A stretch of 64,000 nucleotides of DNA from Marinihelvus sp942491555 (GTDB taxonomy: Bacteria; Pseudomonadota; Gammaproteobacteria; Xanthomonadales; SZUA-36): contig CALOBN010000004.1 in NCBI GenBank assembly GCA_942491555.1, forward strand, positions 62,001-126,000. The letters run 5' to 3'. The notes beneath the pieces are model-generated. The model had not been told where the DNA came from. It did not search any database and was given only the letters and a program-made list of their open reading frames with translations. The position numbers were made by a program, and so were the translations under genes. Positions 57,240 through 64,000 of the stretch are shown here, piece after piece. The first letter of the stretch is position 1; the number at the start of each line of letters is the position of its first letter.

Positions 57240-57620
57240 TCACAATTGACCGCCCATCAGCCGGCGATCGAGGTGTCGCCACATATGTTCATGAAACGCA
57301 CGGTCTTTGCCTTCCAGCGCCAGTTCGAAGGTACGCACCAATAAGCGTGTTTCATATCGATTACGCCAACTCACCAGCGCCCACGCTGCAACACTGCAGA
57401 TCAAGGTCAGGGCAAAGGGAATCATGCCTGCGAGCCACGCGAGACCGGTGGCCGCTACGACCGCCCAAAATACCAGCTTGCCCTGCCGGCGTTTTTCCAG
57501 GGCCTCAAACTGGGCTTCCCGGAAGGCACTTACGTAGGCATTAGGACTCTCTTCAATCAGCATAAAGTGCTTTTCAAAGTAGGGCGTGCTGTCTGTGAGC
57601 CTGATGGGGTTGTCTTTCAT
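57240..57620 (-). CDS. Small membrane protein, unknown function
   Basis: 126 residues. A soluble N-terminus (about 1-45, with YFEKHFMLIEESPNAYVSAFREAQFEALEKRRQ) is followed by two hydrophobic helices (about 48-65 and 68-87) and a C-terminal soluble helix with ETRLLVRTFELALEGKDRAFHEHMWRHLD. I recognise no family. It lies 67 bases upstream of moaA on the same strand; a functional link to molybdenum cofactor is not suggested by the sequence. Confidence 0.65.
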   Translation of the reverse strand: MKDNPIRLTDSTPYFEKHFMLIEESPNAYVSAFREAQFEALEKRRQGKLVFWAVVAATGLAWLAGMIPFALTLICSVAAWALVSWRNRYETRLLVRTFELALEGKDRAFHEHMWRHLDRRLMGGQL

Positions 57621-57814
57621 AACCTCGACTACGCTTCTGGTTGAGCGTGCGTGCCAGATCCCCTGACGATCAGTCTAACTCAATCGCAGGTTGGAGTTGG
57701 GGGTTTTGGATAGGGTGCTTTTCGAGGTTAAAGGGCGCGATGGCACATCCACAGGGGGATTGATTCGCGCCATCCCTGGCGCTCACCCTGCGGGCGTTCG
57801 CTGCGCGAACGTCC

Positions 57815-57836
57815 AAAACGGCTTTCCTGCCGTTTT
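57815..57836. terminator. Hairpin with A and T flanks
   Basis: AAAACGGC and GCCGTTTT form a perfect 8-pair stem around a 6-base loop. The T run is part of the stem, so it can act in either direction, as a second stop for tRNA transcripts reading leftward. Confidence 0.55.
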
Positions 57837-57863
57837 GTCGAACCCTTGGGCGTTGCACGCCAG
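57834..57863. repeat. tRNA-flanking dispersed repeat, copy 2
   Basis: TTTGTCGAACCCTT followed by a GGCGT/ACGCC stem and CGCCAG, the close copy of 24749-24780. As there, it is just beyond the terminator of a minus-strand tRNA gene. Confidence 0.5.
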
Positions 57864-57876
57864 CTGCGACTCCTTA

Positions 57877-57942
57877 GGGGAACGCCATACCCACAAAAAA
57901 ACCCGCTCTGGGAGCGGGCTTGTTTGTGGGTATGGCGTCCCC
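57877..57942. terminator. Terminator of tRNA-Glu with an arm complementary to its acceptor strand
   Basis: CCATACCCACAAA (57885-57897) matches TTTGTGGGTATGG (57923-57935), enclosing a CCCGCTC/GAGCGGG stem, with a T run in the minus-strand RNA. The repeat extends outward: GGGGAACGCC (57877-57886) is the reverse complement, with one extra base, of the tRNA 3' end at 57933-57942. So the terminator stem can continue through the CCA into the acceptor strand of the tRNA. Confidence 0.8.
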
Positions 57943-58008
57943 AGGGGGATTCGAACCCCCGTTACCAGCGTGAAAGGCTGGGGTCCTAGGCCTCTAGACG
58001 ATGGGGAC
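57933..58008 (-). tRNA. tRNA-Glu (anticodon UUC)
   Basis: 76 nt with encoded CCA. Acceptor GTCCCCA/TGGGGAC, anticodon stem CCAGC/GCTGG with loop CTTTCAC (anticodon TTC), T arm GGGGG TTCGAAT CCCCC. tRNA-Ala lies 6 bases upstream on the same strand, so the two form a transcript. Confidence 0.97.
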
Positions 58009-58014
58009 AGTGAT

Positions 58015-58090
<76 letters not shown>

Positions 58091-58150
58091 GGAAGGCGCG
58101 CAATCTTAATGGCAAAGGCGCTGGCCTGTCAAACGCTGCGCCGGTTTTTT

Positions 58151-58660
58151 TCAGACAATTTCCACAGACATTTCAGCTGTGGATTCCTCGGTAATTCCCT
58201 GTGTCGCCACACGCATGGTTTCGAAGCTGTGACCTTGCTGCAAAAGATACCCCAACCATTTATCCAAAGCCAGATTTTCTCGCCAGGCCCGCTCCAGCAG
58301 AGGGCGGCTTGGATACCAGGGGTGAGCGGATCGTTTGAAAGCCTGTTCGGTATTGAATGCCGTCACCTCGGCAATTCTGGCGTCCTGATAAACCCGGATA
58401 TGCGCATCGGGTGCCAGGCGCCGCTCGGTGCGGTCTTCGAAATCGTAGGTCAGGCGAACAAAATGCGTGAAGGGATGACGCTCCAGAATTTCCAGACGCA
58501 AGGCGGGCGAGCCTGAAACTTCCGAACAAAAGCGGTCATCCTGCGCGGCGGCGTCCGGAATGAGCAGTTGCAGCTGGCGGTAAATCTCCTCCTGGGTTTC
58601 CTGCAGCGTTCGCAGCTTCGGAGTCGCCAGTCGCTCGTTGTGTTCCCTGAAATAAACCAT
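58151..58660 (-). CDS. DUF1249 family protein, YqiB-like
   Basis: 169 residues, no signal peptide. The start shows helices LATPKLRTLQETQEEIYRQLQLLIPD, and the middle shows beta strands LRLEILERHPFTHFVRLTYDFEDRTERRLAPDAHIRVYQDARIAEVTAF, matching the YqiB pattern, with HPWYPSRPLLERAWRENLALDKWLGYLLQQGHSF at the end. YqiB lies near nudF/cpdA in E. coli, but function is not known. Cytoplasmic. Monocistronic, upstream of the tRNA pair on the same strand. Confidence 0.87.
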   Translation of the reverse strand: MVYFREHNERLATPKLRTLQETQEEIYRQLQLLIPDAAAQDDRFCSEVSGSPALRLEILERHPFTHFVRLTYDFEDRTERRLAPDAHIRVYQDARIAEVTAFNTEQAFKRSAHPWYPSRPLLERAWRENLALDKWLGYLLQQGHSFETMRVATQGITEESTAEMSVEIV

Positions 58661-58789
58661 GCCGGAAGCTTATCACGCACCTAATTCTTGACGGTAGGAC
58701 GGTATGTCGTGGCACAATGGAAGACCCGTCGATTTAAAACCCCTTGCCGGATCGCCCCGCTGACGGGTCATTTATCTATCGAGCGTCAT

Positions 58790-59605
58790 TCAGAACATTT
58801 CCCGCTGCAAGCCCAGTTGCAGAAGCACGCGCGAGGAAATTTCCTCAATCGAGGCATGCGTGGTCTCAAACATCGGAATACCTTCAAGACGCAGCAGACT
58901 CTGCGCGGCCTGGACTTCCTGGCGGCATTGGCGCAACGAGGCATAGCGACTGTCCGGCCGGCGCGTCTCGCGGATCTGCGAGAGGCGCTCCGGTTCAATG
59001 TCCAGCCCTACCAATTTGTACTTGTAGCGACGCAGGAATGACGGCAAGCGCATTTCGTCCAGGTCCTCGGGCGTCAGCGGGTAATTTGCCGCTTTCACAC
59101 CAAAGTGCAGCGCCATGTACAAACAGGTGGGCGTCTTGCCACAGCGAGACACGCCGACAAGAATCAGATCGGCTTCACGAAAATCGACGTTGATACCGTC
59201 ATCGTGACTGAGGGCGTAATTCGTGGCGTCCATTCGACCCTCGTATCTATCCGAATCGGAGACGCCATGTGCCTGTCCCACCATGGGCTGATGCGTTTGT
59301 TCCAGCGTCTGTTCAAGCCGGTCAATAAACGTTTCGAACAAATCCAGGACCACGCCCTGGCTGGTGGCGATAATGTTGCACAGCGCCTGATGCACGATGG
59401 TATTGATGACGATGGCCGGGGCGCCATCCAGGGCCGATGCCTCGTTAATCGCTTCGACGGCAGCGTGGCAGGCACTTTCATTGTCCACGAAAGGCAGGCG
59501 AATCTGCTTGAAATCCACCCCGGGAAACTGGGTAATCAGGCTGTGCCCCAGCGTTTCGGCAGTAATTGCCGTTCCGTCAGAAATATAAAAAACTGTTCGT
59601 TTCAT
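58790..59605 (-). CDS. ppsR: Phosphoenolpyruvate synthase regulatory protein (PSRP)
   Basis: 271 residues from ATG 59605 (GGGGAAG upstream). DUF299 bifunctional kinase/pyrophosphorylase: starts MKRTVFYISDGTAITAETLG and has a P-loop GVSRCGKTPTCLYMALHFGVKAANYPL. It phosphorylates PpsA on the active-site-adjacent Thr with ADP to switch it off, and reverses this with phosphate. Divergent from its target ppsA across a 135-base gap that must hold both promoters. Confidence 0.96.
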   Translation of the reverse strand: MKRTVFYISDGTAITAETLGHSLITQFPGVDFKQIRLPFVDNESACHAAVEAINEASALDGAPAIVINTIVHQALCNIIATSQGVVLDLFETFIDRLEQTLEQTHQPMVGQAHGVSDSDRYEGRMDATNYALSHDDGINVDFREADLILVGVSRCGKTPTCLYMALHFGVKAANYPLTPEDLDEMRLPSFLRRYKYKLVGLDIEPERLSQIRETRRPDSRYASLRQCRQEVQAAQSLLRLEGIPMFETTHASIEEISSRVLLQLGLQREMF

Positions 59606-59740
59606 GCTTCCCCTGATCATCGCGCGCCATTCCAGGCGCCAATATAACTGCTGATGCTTCAGAATGCGCTTGCCGCATAGCCAGCCCGCACGGCTGCCGC
59701 TAAACTAGCGGGCTGTACACACTCTCCACGGGAACTTCCA

Positions 59741-62110
59741 TTGTCACAGTACATAGCCTGGCTGCACGAACTCGGAATGAAGGACCTCGGTCAGGTAGGC
59801 GGTAAAAACGCCTCGCTTGGCGAAATGATAGGTCAACTGGAAAACCTGGGGGTCGAAGTCCCCGGCGGGTTCGCCACAACCGCGGAGGCCTTCCGTGAGT
59901 TCCTGGAGCAGTCCGGCCTCAAACAGCGAATCGATGAAACGCTGTCCAGTCTGGATGTAGACGATACCCGGGCCCTGGCGGCTACCGGCACCGAGGTGCG
60001 TGGCTGGATCATGGACACGCCCTTCCCGCCCGCCTTTCAGGAAGCCATTGAGCAGGCCTGGGACGAGCTGGTCGAGCGCTCCGGCAAAGACCCATCCGTC
60101 GCCGTGCGATCTTCTGCCACGGCCGAAGATCTTCCGGATGCCTCGTTTGCCGGTCAGCAGGAAACCTTCCTCAATGTGCGTGGCCTGGACGATGTGCTGA
60201 CAAAAATCCACGAGGTATTTGCCTCGCTTTATAACGACCGGGCAATTGCCTACCGCGTCCACCAGGGCTTTGATCACAGTGACGTCTACCTGTCGGCGGG
60301 CGTCCAGCTGATGGTCCGCTCCGACCTGGCATCCAGTGGCGTGATGTTCACCCTGGATACCGAGTCCGGCTTCCGCAATGCCGTTTTCATCACCTCTTCC
60401 TGGGGACTGGGCGAAACCGTCGTCCAGGGCGCCGTAAACCCGGATGAGTTTTACGTATTCAAGCCAACCCTGCGCGTGGGCAAGGACGCCATCTTGCGGC
60501 GCAACCTTGGCAGTAAAGCCATCGAGATGGTTTTTGACGAGGCCGGCACCGGTGTACTGACCCGGGATGTGGAACCTGAGCGGCAACAACGCTTCAGCCT
60601 GGGCGACGATGAAATCGAAGCACTGGCGCGCCATGCCCTGGTCATTGAAGAGCATTATGGCCGCCCGATGGACATCGAGTGGGCCAAAGATGGCGAGAAC
60701 AACCGCCTGTACATCGTGCAGGCGCGTCCGGAAACAGTGCGCAGCCGCTCAGGCGGCGGGACGCTGGAGCGCTACCAGTTAAAAGAACGCGGCACCCTGC
60801 TCTGCGAAGGCCGCAGCATCGGTCACAAAATCGGCAGCGGTATGGCGCGGGTGGTTTCCAGTCTGGAGGATATGCACCAGGTTCAGGAAGGCGATGTTCT
60901 TGTCACGGATATGACCGATCCGGACTGGGAGCCGGTCATGAAACGCTCCGCGGCGATCGTTACCAACCGCGGCGGAAGAACCTGTCATGCCGCCATCATC
61001 GCCCGTGAACTGGGCATTCCCGCGGTCGTGGGCTGCAAGGACGCGACGTCCCTGATTCCGGAAAGCGCCGAGGTGACGGTGAGTTGCGCCGAGGGCGACA
61101 CAGGTTTTGTGTATGCAGGAAAGCTGCCATTCGCCGTGCAGCAGGACGATCTGGCTGACATGCCGGAGGCGCCGCTTAAAATGATGATGAATGTTGCCAA
61201 CCCTGATCGTGCCTTTGATTTCAGCATGATTCCCAATGACGGAGTCGGGCTGGCGCGACTGGAATTTATCATTAACCGCATGATCGGCATTCACCCCAAG
61301 GCACTGCTCAACTATGACGATCAGGAGATTGATGTTCGCGATCTGATTGATGAGCGTATGGCCGGCTATGCCGACCCGGTTTCTTTCTATGTCGAGCGCC
61401 TGGCAGAGGGCATTGCGACCATTGCCGCCGCATTTCATCCGAAACCGGTGATCGTGCGTCTGTCGGATTTCAAATCAAATGAATACGCCAACCTGATTGG
61501 CGGCCCCCGTTACGAACCGCGCGAGGAAAACCCGATGATTGGTTTCCGCGGCGCGTCCCGCTACGTGGCAAAAAATTTCCAGGATTGCTTCGAGCTCGAA
61601 TGCCGCGCGCTGCGCAAGGTGCGCGAAGACATGGGCCTGGAAAACGCCTGGGCCATGGTGCCCTTTGTGCGGACCCTGGAAGAGGCCCGGGATGTGATTG
61701 CCGTGCTCGACCGTTTTGGTCTGCGCAGCGGCAAGCACAATCTGAAAATCATGATGATGTGCGAACTGCCCTCCAATGCCCTGCTGGCAGAAGAGTTTCT
61801 GGAGTATTTTGACGGTTTTTCCATCGGCTCAAACGACCTGACCCAACTCACTCTGGGTCTCGACCGTGATTCGGCGGAGATTGCCGATCAGTTCGATGAG
61901 CGCAACCCGGCGGTTAAAAAGCTGCTGGCGATGGCCATTCGCGTTTGCCGCGAAAAAGGCAAATACGTCGGCATCTGCGGGCAAGGACCGAGCGATCACC
62001 CGGACCTCGCCGAGTGGTTGATGGAACAGGGTATTGAGAGCGTGTCGCTGAACCCCGATTCGGTCGTTGAGACCTGGATACGCCTGGCGAAGGCTGCAGG
62101 GACGGATTGA
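59741..62110 (+). CDS. ppsA: Phosphoenolpyruvate synthase
   Basis: 789 residues from a TTG at 59741. The N-terminal ATP-grasp domain (KDLGQVGGKNASLGEMIGQL, VAVRSSATAEDLPDASFAGQQETFLNV) is followed by the swivelling phosphohistidine domain with GGRTCHAAIIARELGIPAVVG (catalytic His near residue 420), and a C-terminal PEP/pyruvate barrel (VRLSDFKSNEYANLIGG, ELPSNALLAEEFLEYFDGFSIGSNDLTQLTLGLDRDS, ICGQGPSDHPDLAEWL). It makes PEP from pyruvate, ATP and water for gluconeogenesis. Regulated by PpsR next door. Confidence 0.98.
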   Translation: MSQYIAWLHELGMKDLGQVGGKNASLGEMIGQLENLGVEVPGGFATTAEAFREFLEQSGLKQRIDETLSSLDVDDTRALAATGTEVRGWIMDTPFPPAFQEAIEQAWDELVERSGKDPSVAVRSSATAEDLPDASFAGQQETFLNVRGLDDVLTKIHEVFASLYNDRAIAYRVHQGFDHSDVYLSAGVQLMVRSDLASSGVMFTLDTESGFRNAVFITSSWGLGETVVQGAVNPDEFYVFKPTLRVGKDAILRRNLGSKAIEMVFDEAGTGVLTRDVEPERQQRFSLGDDEIEALARHALVIEEHYGRPMDIEWAKDGENNRLYIVQARPETVRSRSGGGTLERYQLKERGTLLCEGRSIGHKIGSGMARVVSSLEDMHQVQEGDVLVTDMTDPDWEPVMKRSAAIVTNRGGRTCHAAIIARELGIPAVVGCKDATSLIPESAEVTVSCAEGDTGFVYAGKLPFAVQQDDLADMPEAPLKMMMNVANPDRAFDFSMIPNDGVGLARLEFIINRMIGIHPKALLNYDDQEIDVRDLIDERMAGYADPVSFYVERLAEGIATIAAAFHPKPVIVRLSDFKSNEYANLIGGPRYEPREENPMIGFRGASRYVAKNFQDCFELECRALRKVREDMGLENAWAMVPFVRTLEEARDVIAVLDRFGLRSGKHNLKIMMMCELPSNALLAEEFLEYFDGFSIGSNDLTQLTLGLDRDSAEIADQFDERNPAVKKLLAMAIRVCREKGKYVGICGQGPSDHPDLAEWLMEQGIESVSLNPDSVVETWIRLAKAAGTD

Positions 62111-62115
62111 ACGGC

Positions 62116-62667
62116 CTACAGCCCCCCCAGTGCACCCATGTACTGGCGATAGTGGCGCAGTTCAGCAATCGATTCGCGAATGTCCGAGAGCGCCTCGTGG
62201 CGATTTTCCTTGGTGATGCCCGCCGCTACCTGCGGCGCCCAGCGCATGGCCAGCTCCTTCAGGGTTGAGACATCCAGGTTGCGGTAGTGAAACCACTGCT
62301 CAAGGCGCGGCATACAGCGGTGCATAAACCGCCGGTCCTGGCAAATACTGTTGCCGCACATCGGCGAGCTGCCGGGCCCGGACCAGGCTTCAAGAAAAGC
62401 CAGTGCCTGCGATTCAGCATCTGCCATGGATACTCCCTGCTCAAGCACGCGCTTCCACAAACCGGATGCAGTGTGATGCCGGGTGTTCCATTCATCCATG
62501 CCAAGCAAAATCTCTTTCGGCTGACGGATCGCCAGCACCGGCCCTTCCGCCAACTCATTCAGCTCGCTGTCGGTGACGATGATGGCCAGTTCAAGAATCG
62601 TGTCACGGGCGGTGTCCAGCCCGGTCATTTCAAGGTCAATCCAGAGGAGGTTCGTGGTTTTATTCAT
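62116..62667 (-). CDS. orn: Oligoribonuclease
   Basis: 183 residues from ATG 62667 (GGAAGGAC upstream), close to the 181 of E. coli; the longer frame to 62748 is not supported. DEDDh exonuclease: LLWIDLEMTGLDTARD with the first acidic pair, ELAIIVTDSELNELAEGPVLAI, DAESQALAFLEAW, CGNSICQDRRFMHRCMPRLEQWFHYRNLDVSTLKELAMRW and catalytic His in KENRHEALSDIRESIAEL. It degrades 2-5-mer RNA and pGpG. Divergent from rsgA, the usual gammaproteobacterial arrangement. Confidence 0.98.
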   Translation of the reverse strand: MNKTTNLLWIDLEMTGLDTARDTILELAIIVTDSELNELAEGPVLAIRQPKEILLGMDEWNTRHHTASGLWKRVLEQGVSMADAESQALAFLEAWSGPGSSPMCGNSICQDRRFMHRCMPRLEQWFHYRNLDVSTLKELAMRWAPQVAAGITKENRHEALSDIRESIAELRHYRQYMGALGGL

Positions 62668-62824
62668 GCTGTCCTTCCATACGCTGCGCCGCATGATACC
62701 GACCGGCGGGCCAGGCTGACCAGCACCGAAACTGCTTTTCGGTGCCATAGAGCCGCTAGAATACGCGCCATGCCCGTCTCAATCACTTTTCCCACGACAC
62801 CCCGGAATCGCGCGGATTCAGAGT

Positions 62825-63745
62825 ATGACTGAACCTGTTGAAGCCAGGGTACTGGTTGCTTACGGCAGCCATGGCGTGGTTCGCGTGGGCGCAGAGTCGC
62901 CGCTGCCCTGCCTGTTCCGGCGCCGCGTAGGACGGCCCTGTTGCGGTGACCGGGTATTGATCGCGCCGGCCGATGAAAATGCCTGGGTTGCCGAAAAAAT
63001 ACTGGAACGCGACAACCAGTTCATGCGCGCTGACCAGCGCGGCAGGCCGCATGTCGTGGCCGCCAACCTAGACCGGGTGGTGATTGTCCTGGCCACCGCA
63101 CCACTGCCCTCGCGGGACCTGCTGGACCGCTACCTGGTGGCTGTGCACAGCCTGGGCATTACGCCCGTCATTGTGGTCAACAAGGCTGAACTGGAGTTTG
63201 ATCATGAGGACGCCGGCGCGAGAACGTTTGCACGCCTGGATGACTACCGGGCCCTGGGTTATGAGGTTGTTAGCACCTCCTGTAAAACGGCGCCCGGGGT
63301 GGAGTCATTACGGCCCGTTCTGGCTGGAGTCACCAGTGTCTTCGTGGGTCAGTCCGGTGTAGGCAAGTCGTCCATCATTCGTCAGCTGATCCCGGATCTG
63401 CACATCCAGACCGGTGCGCTGTCCCGGGTGACCGGCAAGGGCACGCACACCACCACCACCACGATGCTCTACGACTTGCCTGACGGCGGTCATCTAATCG
63501 ATTCACCCGGTGTCTGGGAATACGGTCTATGGCGACTCGATGATCAGGTTATTGCGGATGGATTTCCGGAGTTTTCAGCCTGGCGGGGACAATGCCGCTT
63601 CAATGATTGCCTGCATCGAACAGAGCCGGGCTGCAGCGTGCGGGCCGCGGTGGACGCCGGCCGCATCGCTGACTGGCGCTATGCCAGTTATCTGCGACTG
63701 CTGGAGCAAAACCACGCAGCACCGGAATTGGGTCCCGGCCGGTAA
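62825..63745 (+). CDS. rsgA: Ribosome small subunit GTPase RsgA
   Basis: 306 residues. N-terminal OB fold, then a circularly permuted GTPase in which G4 (VNKAELE) and G5 (STSCKTAPG) come before G1 (GQSGVGKSSIIRQLI), G2 (GKGTHTTTTTMLY) and G3 (DSPG). The C-terminal zinc-binding motif is CRFNDCLHRTEPGC. It helps mature the 30S decoding centre late in assembly. Divergent from orn. Its 3' neighbour is the partial gene below. Confidence 0.97.
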   Translation: MTEPVEARVLVAYGSHGVVRVGAESPLPCLFRRRVGRPCCGDRVLIAPADENAWVAEKILERDNQFMRADQRGRPHVVAANLDRVVIVLATAPLPSRDLLDRYLVAVHSLGITPVIVVNKAELEFDHEDAGARTFARLDDYRALGYEVVSTSCKTAPGVESLRPVLAGVTSVFVGQSGVGKSSIIRQLIPDLHIQTGALSRVTGKGTHTTTTTMLYDLPDGGHLIDSPGVWEYGLWRLDDQVIADGFPEFSAWRGQCRFNDCLHRTEPGCSVRAAVDAGRIADWRYASYLRLLEQNHAAPELGPGR

Positions 63746-63837
63746 ACAATTGACGCGCCGCAAAGTCCTTGATCAGGACCTGCAGAAATCATCGTGCCAT
63801 GTGCTATCCTTTTCTCATCATTATCGGGAGAGTTCAG

Positions 63838-64000
63838 ATGTTCAAAACCGCACTCGCTGGCTTGCTGTTAACCCTTGCCCTGCCCCTCAGTGCTGACGTG
63901 CTGATTCTTGATGAAGTCCGCCAGGTCGACCGTATGAATGTTCCCGAAAACGGTCAGAACAAGGCGGAGGTCGAGACGCTTTTCGGCAGCCCGACCAAGC
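63838..64000 (+). CDS. Small exported protein, partial at window end
   Basis: 54 codons visible, open at the right edge, ATG 63838 with GGGAG upstream. A signal peptide (MFKTALAGLLLTLALPLSADV) is followed by DEVRQVDRMNVPENGQNKAEVETLFGSPTK. The NKAEVETLFGSP segment resembles the SmpA/BamE-like turn of small periplasmic proteins, but with the end missing I cannot confirm the family. Confidence 0.7.
   Translation, partial: MFKTALAGLLLTLALPLSADVLILDEVRQVDRMNVPENGQNKAEVETLFGSPTK

Larger units (their letters stand above)
57621..57876. other. Noncoding region with successive hairpins near tRNA-Glu
   Basis: No gene in about 260 bases. CGTTCG/CGAACG (around 57795-57810), a perfect AAAACGGC/GCCGTTTT stem (57815-57836) that looks like a bidirectional terminator, and the repeat at 57834-57863. 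The block looks like tRNA-derived palindromic sequence rather than a spacer without structure. Confidence 0.45.

Noticed and set aside
59744..60655. 303-codon minus-strand frame opposite ppsA
   Set aside because: Mirror frame of a highly conserved gene; no ribosome binding site or motif.

Overview
This is a 64 kb piece of a GC-rich bacterial chromosome, almost certainly from a gammaproteobacterium. The evidence is the thrS-infC-rpmI-rplT-pheS-pheT order, a fused chorismate mutase/prephenate dehydrogenase TyrA, sbcB, GreB, an IbpA-like Hsp20, LolA, RimO, RsmC, a PpsR/PpsA divergon, a small 4.5S-type SRP RNA and tRNA genes that encode their CCA ends. The S10 carboxypeptidase, the DUF6868-like protein and the AddAB-like helicase-nuclease pair suggest a free-living marine or soil lineage (Chromatiales, Woeseia or Wenzhouxiangella-like). 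Genus is an inference I cannot test. I see no insertion sequence, prophage, CRISPR array or rRNA; the window is core genome with a few accessory genes.

Layout: 1-5.5 kb translation operon (thrS, infC, rpmI, rplT, pheS, partial pheT, all minus). 5.8-10.2 kb mixed envelope and unknown genes, an S10 peptidase and tRNA-Val. 10.4-13.9 kb dnaE. 13.9-19.4 kb lytic transglycosylase, a YeaQ-like protein, tesB, a P-loop kinase, sbcB, a noncoding stretch with DnaA-box-like palindromes, and a ComEA-like protein. 19.5-23.5 kb recR, ybaB, dnaX, ffs RNA and tyrA. 23.7-26 kb glycosyltransferase, tRNA-Ser and a Bax-inhibitor-like protein. 26-29.4 kb DUF6868-like, GNAT and modABC. 29.4-38.3 kb serS, lolA, ftsK, trxB, aat, a SRPBCC/GyrI fusion, rhomboid and plsC. 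38.6-45.6 kb hsp20, greB, an ECF sigma/membrane protein/PDZ operon, rimO and rsmC. 45.6-54.5 kb AddA/AddB-like repair pair, a divergent SRAP gene, a membrane protein with a long leader and a secreted protease. 54.6-57.2 kb tusA-moaC converging on moaA-moaD-moaE. 57.2-64 kb membrane protein, tRNA-Glu, tRNA-Ala, DUF1249, ppsR/ppsA, orn/rsgA and a truncated secreted protein.

Functional links: molybdate import (modABC) and molybdopterin synthesis (moaA, moaC, moaD, moaE, plus a coupled TusA-like protein) share the window. Replication and repair are strongly represented (dnaE, dnaX, recR, ybaB, sbcB, the AddAB-like pair, SRAP). The most interesting features are: an AUC start for infC with an intrinsic terminator before rpmI; a palindromic pair of perfect DnaA boxes between convergent genes; a sigma32-type promoter followed by an SD-sequestering hairpin on hsp20; an apparently uncharacterised ECF sigma / one-pass membrane protein / dual-PDZ operon with operator-like palindromes; an inverted copy of the tRNA-Glu acceptor strand inside its own terminator; and a hairpin-rich 400-base leader before a small membrane protein.
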